This document shows positions 1 to 9,582 of a stretch of DNA of 31,315 nt, piece by piece (the stretch's first letter is position 1; every line of letters starts with the position of its first letter). Origin of the DNA: Ophiocordyceps camponoti-saundersi (nom. inval.) (Eukaryota; Ascomycota; Sordariomycetes; Hypocreales; Ophiocordycipitaceae); assembly GCA_003339415.1 (NCBI GenBank), contig PDHQ01000367.1, positions 1-31,315 on the forward strand. The letters run 5' to 3'. The notes under the pieces are model-generated. The model saw only the letters and a list, made by a program, of their open reading frames with translations, was not told the origin of the DNA and did no database searches. The position numbers and the translations under genes are program-made.

Positions 1-131
1 TTTTTTATATTTTTTATATTTTTTATATTTTTTATATTTTTTATATTTTTTATATTTTTTATATTTTTTATATTTTTTATATTTTTTATATTTTTTATAT
101 TTTTTATATTTTTTATATTTTTTATATTTTT
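1..131. repeat. 9-bp tandem repeat (TTTTTATAT)n
   Basis: About 14 near-perfect copies of a 9-bp unit begin at the window edge and stop at about base 131. Read on the minus strand the unit is AAT ATA AAA (Asn-Ile-Lys), and the array is in frame with the Gypsy integrase that ends here. It therefore looks like an expansion of integrase codons rather than an independent satellite. The array may continue outside the window. Confidence 0.95.
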
Positions 132-920
132 ATTAGTTTAAAGGTAATATGCTATAAAAAGTAATTTATTAACTTTAGTAAAATAATAAAAAGTAAATTA
201 AAAGTAATTTATCTAGTTAAAACTATAATTAGAAATTAACTTATAAAGGAAGCTATAAAATTACTATTAGTATTAAATAAAGCGCTTAATATATTACTTA
301 GTATTTATAAATATTATAGCTTTAAGCTAAATATATTTAAATAAGCGATTTATAATAACTATTAGGAAACGGGGCTAGGACTTTAAAGCGGCGGGTAACT
401 TAGTTATAAAGTTTATAAAAAGAGTTATTTAAAACTATTTAAAAGGAGGTAGCGGCTAAAGTAACTCTTAATAATACTAATAATTAAGGTAATCTTTATA
501 ATAATTATAATTATAAATAAAGCGTGCTATATTTATAAATATATTATCTTAATAAAACTTATATTAAAAAAATATAAAGGTAATATTTCTACTAAAATAT
601 CCCGCTATAAGGGAATTATAAGTTTATTAGATAAGTATAGTAATAAAAGGTTCTTACTTAGGAATTTAAAAGCGGCCTTAAAATTATAGCTATTTATAAG
701 TAAATAAGGAATAATCTTTAACTTATTTATAAATACTTACTTTTAAAGGAAATTTCTAAGCGCTTAACTAAACTACTTAGTAGCGTATATAATAAAGGGA
801 ATTAATATAAAGAGCCTCTAACTAAAAGTCTTATAAAGTTTTATTATAAAAAGGGGCTAATATATCCTAAGTAAAAAGTATAGCTATAAAGGACTAGGAT
901 AAGGCTAAGCTAAACTAAAC
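120..920 (-). pseudogene. Gypsy integrase remnant (zinc domain and DD35E core)
   Basis: This is the minus-strand continuation of the Gypsy pol frame. The N-terminal zinc-binding part is at about 490-530, where the Cys and His codons now read as Tyr (YNYNYYKDYL). The core follows: first catalytic Asp is now Asn at 411-413 (NFITKLPA context), second Asp is now Asn at 228-230, and the Glu is now Lys at 120-122 in a context matching TDG-x-x-E. The second Asp and the Glu are exactly 36 codons apart, the DD35E spacing. The reading frame is constant across the three sites. After the Glu codon the frame enters a 9-bp microsatellite, so the C-terminal part is missing from the window. Confidence 0.85.
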
Positions 921-999
921 TAGCTATACCTTAGAAAAGTAAATAAATATAAGCTATATAATTTAACTAAAGCGCTCTTTTATCTTATAGCGATTTTAT

Positions 1000-1500
1000 T
1001 CTCGCTAAGAGAGTATATTAGGCCGCGACGCCTACGCGCTAAAATAGTACTAAAAGCGGAAATTAAAAAAAGTAAATATTTTAGCCTAACGCGCTTAATA
1101 TTTTATTATAACCTTAAGCGTAATAAAATACTTTAAAGCTTTATAATCCGTAAAAATAAAGAATAGCTAGGTAATTTTATATAACTTAGTAAACTACGCT
1201 TTAAGGTAAGAAATAATAGCGAGAAATTCTTTATTATAAATTATATAATTTTATTCTATAAGTAAAAATTTCTTAAAATAATATATAATAAGCTAAAAAA
1301 TATAATTTAAGCTAAACTAAGAAAAATACCTACTAATTATTTTATTAAAATAGTTAGCTTTAATAATAATATTATAATTTAAATTTTACTAAGTAAAAAT
1401 AAGAGTAAAGATAAACGCGGACTTAAGCGTATTAAAAGTAAGCTAGTATTTATTAGTTTAATAAAAAAGCGCGCTATATTTTATAAGCTTAACTAAAGGG
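1000..1500 (-). pseudogene. Gypsy RNase H remnant
   Basis: Minus-strand translation between the RT and integrase gives typical Gypsy RNase H segments: an ASN-like start of the domain near 1340, YNKEFLAIISYLKA near 1220, and FTDYKALKYF at about 1125-1157 with the Asp retained at 1146-1148. The catalytic Glu in the NKEFLA segment is also readable. Several TAG/TAA codons interrupt it. It follows the RT in the same frame and precedes the integrase. The identity rests on motif order and spacing. Confidence 0.8.
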
Positions 1501-2170
1501 GCCGTGAAATCTAAAAAGTAAGGTATAAAATTATAATAAAAGTTAGTAAACTTAAGAAAACTATATATATTTTAGATATAAGTTAGCGCCTCTTATTTTA
1601 AAATTATAAAAACTTTAGTAAAATCTAGCTACATTTCTTTACTAGTATAAATAATAAACTTTAAATACTTAACTTTATAAATAATAAAATTATACTTATT
1701 AAGGTTAAGGAAAAGCTTAGCTTAATAGAGATAAAAGAATATAATATTTACTTTACGCTAATAATTAAAATAGAAACTTTCTAAATAAATAAAAATATTA
1801 TCTAAGTATATTATAATAAAGTTTTTTAAAAAGTTACTAAGGGTAATATTAATATAACGCTAAAATATAATAAGTATACCCGTAAGGCTAAAAAAGTAAA
1901 TAAAATATTTAAATAAACTAAACTAAGTATAAAAAGCTATAAAATATTCCTTATTTTTTATAATATAAAGCTTATAAAAAGTAATATAAATATTAAGTTT
2001 CGTAAACTAATAAATATTAAAAAAGCTATAGAGCGTTTTCTTAAAAAGCGGGAGGAGATAATAATTTTACTTTATTACCTTATTTAAAGCGTAATAGTTA
2101 ATATAAAAGCGCTACCCGCCTCTTAGTATTTTTATAAGTATAAGGGCGGCTATAAATAATAAGCTAACGC
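1500..2170 (-). pseudogene. Gypsy reverse transcriptase remnant
   Basis: Minus-strand translation shows the Gypsy RT blocks in order: GGQRFYINYYALNKV near 2125-2075 (family: RFCVDYRALN), a TKLNIY block with the first catalytic Asp changed to Asn, TQFSLFKY, a degraded FGLT block, and IYLDNI at about 1790-1805. In the last block the YLDD active site reads YLDN: the first Asp is kept (1800-1802) and the second is Asn (1797-1799). SKEM followed by FLKFTNFYYNFI, the connection to RNase H, is at about 1640-1530. Stops replace Gln/Trp throughout. It belongs to the element whose 5' LTR is 4128-4332. Confidence 0.85.
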
Positions 2171-4127
2171 GGATTTATCTTTTATCTATTAAGTTAGTAA
2201 TTTATTTCTAAACTTTAAGGAGATACTTATAAGGTATATTATAAAGTAAGCTTTAAAATAAAAAGGGTAAAGAACTATTAAGTTTCTAGCGGAGTTAAAT
2301 ATAGTAATTATAATTACTATAATAAAAAAGTAATATATTTACTTTCTTCTTATTATAAAAGTTAGTAAAATCTAATATTTTAGAAAATAAAAAAAGGATT
2401 AATATTAAGGTAAAAGTTTTAATATATAAAATATAAAAAATATCTTATAAGCTAATAGTAAGGAATTAGTAATTAATACGCTATTAAGATTTATAATAAA
2501 TAAAAGCTATAAAAATAAAGCTAAGGATAGCTATAATAAAATAAATAACTCGCTAAAATTTAGAATATAAGATAACTAATCCGCTAGTAAAGTAAACTAT
2601 AATTTCCTACTTATTAAGATATAATAAGATATTATTATACGCTATTTAAAGTAAGCTAAAGATTAAGTTTTAAGTAAAGCTTAAAATTATATATATTATT
2701 ATAAGTAATTATTAGCTATTAATATTAGCTATAAAGCGGATAAGGTAATAAATAGATAAGCGTAGCTTAAAGTATATACGCTATTAGTAGCATATCTATA
2801 TAATAATATAAATTACTTATAAGCGAAAAAGGTAAATTTACTTAAGCTAGTAGCGTTATATAAAAAATTCGCTTATAGTAGCGTAGTAATTATAGCTACT
2901 ATTTACTTATATAATAATAGAATAAATAAAATTTATAAATATAAAGAGAAAGAGGGAAGGTAAGTTTATATTCTAACTAATATCCGTAAAGTAATTATCT
3001 AATATTTTATAAGTAATACTAATATAAGAGTCCTTCCCTTATAGGAGATTTAATATAGGGGGGAGTTATTTACTTAGTTTAAGGTAAGGTTCTCCTCCTT
3101 TTTTACGATATTTATAAAACGGACTAAAAAGGCTAATAAGGGAGGATTAAGCTTATACTTATATAAGAAATAGCTAATACCGCTATAATAAAAGTAGCGG
3201 CCCTTAGCGCGCCGCTTCGTAATCTTATCGCTATTAGCCTTAATCGCTTAATAATAAGTTTTACCGCTATAGCTATTTTAGCTTTAAAAAGGGGGATTAT
3301 TATATTTATTAAAGCGCGGCTAAGTATTAATCTAGTATATATTAGTTATCGGGGTATTTTAAGATAGCTTAAAAGCGGAAGGTAAGGGTATCCGGCTTTT
3401 ATTTTTAAAATAAAATAACTTAATATTTATAATAATAACGCGGATCTTAGTAATAGTAATAATATACTTTATTAGAGGAATATTATACTTTATATAATAT
3501 TAGCGAAAGGCTAGGGTAAAAGTATAATAAAAGCGTATAATTTTAATCTTATTAGCTTATTTAATATTATTTATTAGAGTAAGCTTAGCTTTAAAGCGGA
3601 TAAGGAAATTAAAGAAGGACTTAGAAGCGCCTTATATAAGGTATTTAAGCTTTATTATAGCTATCTAGCGCTAATATAAGTTAGTAAATATAATATTAAA
3701 GTAACTTAAAAAGTAATTAGAGTTATACTTATACTTAGCACCTTACTTAAAAAAAGGCTATTTTAGCTTAGATTATAAAATATAAATATTAGTATAGAAA
3801 TACTTATTAGTTATAAGTAGTATTAATAAAGGCCTAGTCTACTTATAGCTTATAAAATATAAAAGAGCGCTATATTAGAAAAAAGTCCTTATTATTATTA
3901 AATAGTAAGCTAAGAGGTAGTAGCTTTTATTAAGGTTATAACTACTATTACTTAAGAAGCTATATAAATTAATACTATTAGTATATAAAGCTTTAAAGCT
4001 TTATAATAATAGCTTACTATTCTAAAAGCTAAGCGATAATAGCTTATTAAATATTAAAGTTATCTATAATTAAAGTTATTTTATTATAAAAGTCTTATAC
4101 TTTTTAACGTTTATAAGAAGCTAACTT
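2171..4127 (-). other. Gypsy gag/protease side of the internal region, domains not recognised
   Basis: This stretch lies between the 5' LTR and the RT of the minus-strand Gypsy element, where gag and protease are expected. Minus-strand translation is continuous apart from TAA/TAG codons, but I cannot place a capsid motif, zinc knuckle or protease DSG/DTG site with confidence. The assignment is by position only. RIP is severe here. Confidence 0.5.
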
Positions 4128-4332
4128 TATTAATATAAAATAACTTAAGGGGTTTTATAATATATATAATATATATATTTAGGGTTATAGTTTATATATA
4201 GCCTGCGCTTATCCCGCGCGGCGCTAACTAATCGTATATACTTATATATACCCCGCGCTTATTATACGCGTAGACTTAACTAAGCACCCCTTATATAACT
4301 TAGCTATTCGGGCGTAGCCCGAATCCCTTATA
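4128..4332 (-). repeat. Gypsy 5' LTR (copy 1)
   Basis: On the minus strand this 205-bp block begins TATAAGGGATTCGGGC and ends in TTAATA, which fits TG...CA termini after RIP. It matches 11449-11655 over its whole length in the opposite orientation, and homology drops at both ends. It lies directly upstream of the Gypsy internal region. It contains a short hairpin, ATTCGGGC/GCCCGAAT around a 3-nt loop (4306-4324), and a GC-rich stretch that RIP has spared. Boundaries are good to a few bases. No TSD can be tested because the other LTR is outside the window. Confidence 0.75.
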
Positions 4333-4826
4333 GCTTATAAACTAATAATACCTTAATATTTAATATAAAAGCTTTTAAACGCTTAGAGAATAATAAAATA
4401 GCTATTATAAAGTTTTATACTAAACTTAAAGTAGTACTTAAAGCTAAGAATATCGTAAACTTTAATAAATCTTAAATTAATATTAGTTTAACTTTAATTT
4501 ATCTTTAATAAAAAAGCTAAGCTATTAAAATTTACCTTATTAACTTTTTTACCTTAGATTTTATATAATAATACTTTAAATAACGCGCTAAGGGCGCGTA
4601 GATTATTTTAATTTATTAACTAAAAGCTACGTATAACTTTTTTATTATTACTTAGCGTTAATTTTTAAAAAAGAATAATTATAAAAGGCTAAATAAATAA
4701 TTATAATAATAATAAAAAAACTAAACTTATAAATTACTATATATACTTATACCGCTAAATAATATTATATTATATATTTTTACTAATAGTTTATTTATTA
4801 ATAATATTAATCTTTTCTTATAAATT
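4333..4826. other. RIPed AT-rich sequence, nothing recognised
   Basis: No coding motif, RNA gene or repeat boundary is seen between the outer end of the Gypsy LTR and the SINE-1 TSD. Composition and CpA/TpG depletion equal those of the neighbouring repeats, so it is probably part of an older transposon into which the flanking elements inserted. Confidence 0.5.
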
Positions 4827-4841
4827 AAGTATATTATTATA
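4827..4841. repeat. 15-bp target-site duplication of SINE-1, left copy
   Basis: AAGTATATTATTATA here is identical to 5438-5452. The two copies flank exactly the tRNA-like head on one side and the (TA)n tail on the other. Perfect identity of a 15-bp TSD in such a decayed region argues for a comparatively young insertion, although the TSD has few sites that RIP could change. Confidence 0.85.
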
Positions 4842-5273
4842 TATATATATTATATTACTCTAGTAACCTATATAGGTATCTAGGTATATAATTATTTAAT
4901 AGAGAGGAAAAACCGGAGTGCCCGGGGAAAAACCCCTTACTTAATATATTCGGCTAGCTTATAGGCTAACTTCGTTATATCGGAAAGCTTAATCGTTATA
5001 GGAAGTATCTAAAGTTACGCCGGTCCTAAGCGAGAGGTACCTATATTTCTTATCGTATATCTTATCTAAGTTCTAAGTAATTCCGGTATATATATTAGCA
5101 GATATTATAGCGAAGATAGTTTTTACTTTATAATCGTATTCTATTACCGGATTATAGTCGCTATTAAAGGGGACCTATTCCTCTAATAATTTATATTATC
5201 TAATTATACCCTTACCTCTATATTTTACCTAAGCTTCGGCCGGGTTACTACTCCTGCCGAGGGAGGAAAGGAG

Positions 5274-5329
5274 CCCGGCAGGGTTACTACTCCTGCCGGG
5301 GTTATGCCGGGGTCGGACCGTACCCCGGC
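5274..5329 (-). other. Two GC-rich hairpins in the SINE-1 body
   Basis: CCCGGCAGG (5274-5282) pairs perfectly with CCTGCCGGG (5292-5300) around a 9-nt loop. GCCGGGGT (5306-5313) pairs with ACCCCGGC (5322-5329) around 8 nt. They lie just downstream of the Pol III head in transcript sense. In the degraded copy near 9020-9070 the corresponding bases have changed by transitions and the stems are lost. Confidence 0.75.
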
Positions 5330-5356
5330 TATATAGTTAGGGTGAAAAATACCCGT

Positions 5357-5437
5357 GCCCTCCGCCGGATTCGAACCGACTGCCTCTCTTATAGGAGATT
5401 AATATCTCTAGACGCTTGACTACTACGCTAGGAGGGC
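5357..5437 (-). promoter_or_regulatory. tRNA-like head of SINE-1 with intact Pol III A and B boxes
   Basis: The ends pair perfectly as a 7-bp acceptor stem (GCCCTCC/GGAGGGC). The A box TAGCGTAGTAG (5420-5430) fits TRGYNNARNNG at every position and the B box GGTTCGAATCC (5367-5377) is canonical. A D-arm with two G-U pairs and a T-arm can be drawn. No proper 7-nt anticodon loop on a 5-bp stem can be formed in the middle, so I read this as a tRNA-derived promoter rather than a working tRNA. The B box at least looks able to bind TFIIIC. Confidence 0.8.
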
Positions 5438-5452
5438 AAGTATATTATTATA
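5438..5452. repeat. 15-bp target-site duplication of SINE-1, right copy
   Basis: Identical to 4827-4841; it begins at the base immediately outside the tRNA-like acceptor stem. Confidence 0.85.
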
Positions 5453-6400
5453 CTTTATTAAAAGATAGGAGGAAAAGATAAGTTTACTCTCTTTAAAAAT
5501 ATTATCTATTAGAGTTTTATTAAATATAAAAAAGTAACTTAATTAATACTTACTTTAGAGATATATAATATATTAGCTAATTTTAATATTAAGATATTAA
5601 TTAAGTTAATATTAATAAGGATTTAATCTAAACTTAGATTAAATATAATATAAACTATTATCTATACTAACTTATATTTATTATATAAATACTTTATTAA
5701 ATTTAAAATAAAAAAAGAGACTTATAATTAATATAATATCGATAAAGGAGTTATATAAAAATTATAAAGTTAAGGAAATTAAATAAATTAATAGATAAAA
5801 TAATTTAGTAAATATAATAACTAAGGAGAATCCTAATAAAGCGCTAAAATACTTAGTTAATATAAATACCTTTAATATTAAAGTTTAAGGTTTTATAATA
5901 AGGAAAGGAAAATAGCTTAATATAATATAAGCTAAGAAAATAACTCTTCCTAAAAAAGAAAAAATTAATAATATAGGAAATATTAAAATATAATAATAAT
6001 TTATATAAATAAGAAAGGAGATCTATATATAAGTTAAATAAGGAAAAGGGGTATATTATATAAAATATATTATAAGGAAATAAGGTAATAAAAATAAAAT
6101 AAGTTTTATTAGTATTTTTATTATAATATTTTAAATAGTAGCTTTAATAAACTTTTAGTTAATATTAAACTAGTTTTAGGAAGAGATTAGATTATACTTA
6201 GTCTAATATCGAGTATAAGAGGAAGGTATATATAAAGAAAAAAAAGGGGGAATATATATAAGGATATTTTATATATAAGTAAGGATTAAAATCCTTTTAA
6301 TAAATAAAATATAAATAATTATTAAAAACTAAAAGAATATACTTTTAATAATAGTAGTTTTTATTAATTCCTATATATATACTATAAAGGCTAACTAATA
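5453..6400. other. RIPed AT-rich sequence, nothing firmly recognised
   Basis: Lies downstream (minus sense) of the LINE-like ORF1 at 6400-8586, so ORF2 could be expected here, but no endonuclease or RT motif could be placed. No RNA gene or clear repeat boundary was seen. Confidence 0.45.
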
Positions 6401-6762
6401 AAAATAAATTACAAGCTAAGTTTAGTAAGTTTAATTAATTATTTCTTATAATAAGCTTTTGCTTAATTTTAATACTTAATAATAATAAAATAAAGCTTAA
6501 GTTATATAAGGTAATTTTTCTTATAAAAGATATAATAAAATAAATATTTATTAGTTTTAGTATAATAGTTATTTTTATTTTTATAATTAGTTACTTTATA
6601 TTTATTATAAAGCTTAGAGTATTTATATATTTTAATAATATATCTAAAATAATAATAATTATAATATTACTAAGGGCGGACCGTGTTTAAGAAGGGCTTT
6701 ATATAAAAAATCTAAGCGTTAATAGCTAGCTTATTATTATAAAGTTTATTAATATTAACTAA

Positions 6763-6919
6763 TATTATATAGTACTAATAAAGGTGTTAATATTCTTAAT
6801 ATTAATACTATAATTATAATAATTCTACTAAGTTTATATAGCTAGGCTAGGGCCTTAAGAAGTTAAGCTAGCAGCGCTAACTAACTATAAGGGAGGCTTA
6901 TAAGGTAGGCTATATAACA
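6763..6919 (+). repeat. TRIM LTR, left copy
   Basis: 157 bp, starting TATTATATAG (from TG) and ending CTATATAACA with the terminal CA intact. The ends are inverted repeats of each other, as in typical LTRs. It matches 7468-7618 and the split solo LTR at 8843-9582. Confidence 0.85.
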
Positions 6920-7467
6920 CTACCCCCTAGCGCTACTACTATAAGCAGCTTATAATAGAAAAATAAAAATAGCTTCTTTTTATCCCTTCCGCAGCCGTCT
7001 TCCTAAATCTGTTATTTTTATCGATATTCTTTATATATGCTCTTACTATTAAGCTAAATAGCTTTTTTAATAACTTTTTATAATAGCTCTTTTTCTACTC
7101 TTACTAAATAGCGGCAGTTTAATATATATAGACTCTTAGTCTTTAGTCTAATTTGCTTTTTATTATTATATATTTTCTTTAAATTTTAATCGGATTCTAG
7201 ATAGGCACTTATAAGCTCCCGCGGGCTTCCGTAAATAAGGTATTTTAGTCTTTTTTAATAAGAAAATCCTAGGTTAAAAGGCTAGGTTAAAAATTAGGAA
7301 AAGTTAGGAAAAATTTTTATTAGTTGGTATCCTAAGTTCTAGGTCCTAAGGGGTTAAGCTAGGCCTAGGCTCTTTTTCTTCTTCTTTATTATATATTATA
7401 AGAAGCTATAGCTATAAAAATAGCTTAAAATATATAATTTACGCGAAGCGCAGAGGCGCTTATAATT

Positions 7468-7618
7468 TATTATATAGCACTAATAAAGGTGTTAATATTT
7501 TTAATATTATAACTATAATAATTTTACTAAGTTTATATAGCTAAGCTAAAGCTTTAAGAAGTAAGGCTAGCAGCGCTAACTAACTAAAAGGGAGGCCTAT
7601 AAGGTAAGCTATATAATA
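7468..7618 (+). repeat. TRIM LTR, right copy
   Basis: 151 bp, same boundaries as the left LTR, with the final CA changed to TA. Differences from the left copy are mostly C/T and G/A transitions plus small indels. Confidence 0.85.
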
Positions 7619-8556
7619 ACTTATAATTTAAAGCTAATAATAACCGCTATCTTAATAAATTTAAGCTAGGGCTTAAGCGCTTATAAATAAGCTATAAGTA
7701 TTTTATTAACTTATACTATCTTATTAAAAAAGTTATTATATTCCTTAATAATAAAATTTAAAAAAGTCCTTTAGTAATAATATTATAAATTTTATTTATA
7801 ATAGTTATTTTATCGCTAAAGATAAAAATAATATAGCTAATTTTTAAGTAAAAATAGTTATATTTTTCTTAAAAGTAAGTTTAATATCTTTATTATTAAA
7901 GTAGCATATAGCTAAGTATAAGTTAAAGTATATAATAATATTAATAGCTTATATAATATTATATATTATTTTATTTATAATATTATTTATTATATCCGCT
8001 AAGTAAATAATTATTTTTTTCTATAATATAAGGAAGCTTTTTTTTAAATTATATAATAAGGCTTAAGCTAATATAATTAAAGCTTATATTTAATATCCTT
8101 CTTATCTTATTATTTCTAATTATAATAATTTATAAATACTAATAATAATAATATTTTTAATTTCCTTATATATAATATAATTAGCTTAAGTTAAAGTTTA
8201 GTTTAATTTAAATTCCTTATAAGCTATTATTATAGCTTAAGCTATATAAGATATATTAGCTAATATAATATTTTATAATTTATAATATAGTTTTTTTTCC
8301 TTTTATTAGCTAAGATTTATAATAATCTTTAATTATTTTTAATATATTTTTTATTAAAGTTAATATTTTTAAACTAATATATAAATAAATCTAGCTTATA
8401 TTCGGAGTATATTATAACTTTACTTTCTTTACGGAAATTTTCTTTTCCTCTACTACGGTTATAATTACCCCTAGCTAGAATTCGGCTAAGTATAGCCTTA
8501 CTCCGAATTTAATAGTAAATTAAATATTACTAATATATTACTTTTTTCTTTTTAAT

Positions 8557-8576
8557 CGCGCTTTATATAAAGCGCG
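8557..8576. repeat. 20-bp perfect palindrome at the end of the ORF1 repeat
   Basis: CGCGCTTTATATAAAGCGCG is a perfect palindrome. The counterpart in copy B (about 30486-30505) has the same arms with a few mismatches. It sits about 10 bp inside the point where the two copies stop matching, so it marks or lies near the 5' end of the repeat. Confidence 0.75.
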
Positions 8577-8837
8577 TGTTAAGATAAATTCTTATAATAA
8601 GCTATATATATTAAAGCTTATAAAAGTTTATTATTATATATATATAAGCTTTATAAAGTTATATTAATTATTATATAAGCCTTATAATACTTATTATTTA
8701 ATACTTATAAGATTTTATATATAATACTTATAAAAATTAAGCGTATATAGCTTAAGCACTTATATAGCTTTAACTATATATATTATATATAAGTTTTTAA
8801 TTTTAAAACTTAAATATATAACTTTTTATAACTTTAG
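8577..8837. other. RIPed AT-rich spacer, nothing recognised
   Basis: Lies between the end of the ORF1 repeat and the TSD of the solo TRIM LTR. AT-rich, with no motif or repeat boundary seen. Confidence 0.5.
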
Positions 8838-8842
8838 ATAAA

Positions 8843-9582
8843 TATTATATAATATTAATAAAAGTATTAATATTTTTAATTATTAATAGCTATAATAATT
8901 CTAATAATAGCCCTCTTAGTTTAATAGTTAAGCGCTTAAAAATATTAGTTTCTTATAAGAGAGGTAATTAGTTTAAATCTAGCGAAGGGCTTAGGTATTT
9001 TTTACCCTAACTATATAGCTAAGGTACGGTCCGACCCTAATATAACCTTAGTAAAAGTAATAACCTTATTAAGGTTTTAAAAAGTTTAGTATTTTAAGGG
9101 ATTAAGGACCTTTTAAAAAGTTACCCTAGCGATTTTTAAAATAAGCTACTTAGTAGCTAGAAGTGCTAGGATATTTAATAATAAAGTATAATTATAAAGC
9201 TATTTAGCTATTAATATAACTTTCGCTAGCTAAATATACTAAAACTTCTTCTAAGATTTAAATTATTATAACTTTAAAATATTAATACTTTTTACTTAAG
9301 ATTAGTATATTTCCGCTATAAATATTAATAAATACTTACTATATAGTTAATATACTTAGCTTATTAGCTATTACGATAATAAGTAAGGGGTTTTCTTTTA
9401 AAGTCTCTAGTTTTTCCTCTCTTTAGAATATTATACGCTTAGATATTTATAAGGCTATTAGAGTAAATTTTAATAATAATAATAATAACTTTACTAAGTT
9501 TATATAGCTAAGCTAAGCTTTAAAAGAGGGCTAGCAGTGCTAACTAACTAAGAGGGAGGCTTATAAAGTAAGCTATATAATA
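8843..9582 (+). repeat. Solo TRIM-family LTR with ATAAA TSD, split by a SINE-1 insertion
   Basis: 8843-8903 matches the first part of the TRIM LTR and 9482-9582 matches the remainder, ending CTATATAATA. The flanks are ATAAA at 8838-8842 and ATAAA at 9583-9587, a perfect 5-bp TSD, so a single LTR remains after LTR-LTR recombination. Between the halves sits a degraded SINE-1 copy. The order of events is therefore TRIM insertion, LTR recombination, then SINE insertion. Confidence 0.85.
8904..9481 (+). mobile_element. SINE-1, strongly mutated copy
   Basis: From 8910 the sequence aligns with the minus-strand SINE-1 at 4842-5437: tRNA-like head 8910-8990 (same 81-nt length, acceptor GCCCTCT/GAAGGGC), the body start, and the tail with the AAGTAAGGGGTTTTC and TTTTTCCTCTC segments. 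The middle of the body is too diverged to follow. Differences in the alignable parts are overwhelmingly C to T and G to A. The A box still fits the consensus (TAGTTTAATAG, 8917-8927) but the B box has decayed to AGTTTAAATCT. It lies inside a TRIM solo LTR, with a roughly 12-bp TSD at 8892-8903 and 9482-9493 differing by two transitions, and a (TAA)n tail. Confidence 0.8.

Larger units (their letters stand above)
120..4332 (-). mobile_element. Ty3/Gypsy LTR retrotransposon, RIP-degraded, 3' end outside the window
   Basis: Read on the minus strand the order is 5' LTR (4128-4332), a gag-side region, reverse transcriptase, RNase H and integrase, which is the Gypsy order (RT before integrase). The domains are recognisable in translation although every few codons are TAA/TAG, mostly former Gln or Trp codons. 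The 3' LTR is not in the window; the integrase runs into the microsatellite at 1-131. All enzymatic centres are damaged, so the element is dead. Clade-level assignment beyond Gypsy is not possible by eye. Confidence 0.88.
4842..5437 (-). mobile_element. SINE-1: tRNA-headed SINE-like element, 596 bp, best-preserved copy
   Basis: Read on the minus strand it starts with an 81-nt tRNA-like head (5437 to 5357), has a tRNA-unrelated GC-rich body with two strong hairpins, and ends in an AT tail next to the TSD. A perfect 15-bp TSD (4827-4841 and 5438-5452) brackets it, which fits LINE-machinery target-primed insertion. It has no coding capacity. A homologous, far more degraded copy in the opposite orientation is at 8904-9481, and head plus adjacent body and tail align between them. 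This copy keeps roughly a dozen CpA/TpG and GC-rich patches, unlike its surroundings. The family is not one I recognise by name. Confidence 0.82.
6763..7618 (+). mobile_element. TRIM-like miniature LTR retrotransposon, 856 bp
   Basis: Two about 150-bp direct repeats (6763-6919 and 7468-7618) bracket a 548-bp interior without coding capacity. The element interrupts the ORF1 repeat precisely: the uninterrupted site is visible in the copy at 29190-30512 (ACTAG), and the flanks here read ACTAA and ACTTA, a diverged 5-bp TSD. The interior keeps more CpA/TpG than the host element (for example around 6990-7040 and 7120-7160), so it is younger or too short for efficient RIP. Strand is arbitrary because no PBS or PPT was identified with confidence. 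Confidence 0.82.
6400..8586 (-). pseudogene. LINE-type ORF1 (Gag-like, zinc knuckle) remnant, copy A, split by a TRIM
   Basis: Aligns in the same orientation with 29190-30512, apart from an 856-bp insertion at 6763-7618. Minus-strand translation runs from about 8500 to 6500. Before the insertion it reads a segment including KEYNNFFNKIV and ILIAYL; after it comes a decayed CX2CX4HX4C zinc knuckle near 6560-6690 in which all Cys/His positions read Tyr. The zinc-knuckle protein fits ORF1 of a Tad-like LINE; a Gag of an LTR element is the alternative. No ORF2 was recognised next to it. The right limit is set by loss of homology just beyond the palindrome at 8557-8576. Confidence 0.6.

Noticed and set aside
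5357..5437. Functional nuclear tRNA gene
   Set aside because: Although the acceptor stem, A box and B box are good, no normal anticodon arm forms, the length is 81 nt, homology with a second copy extends far beyond it, and a TSD brackets the larger unit.
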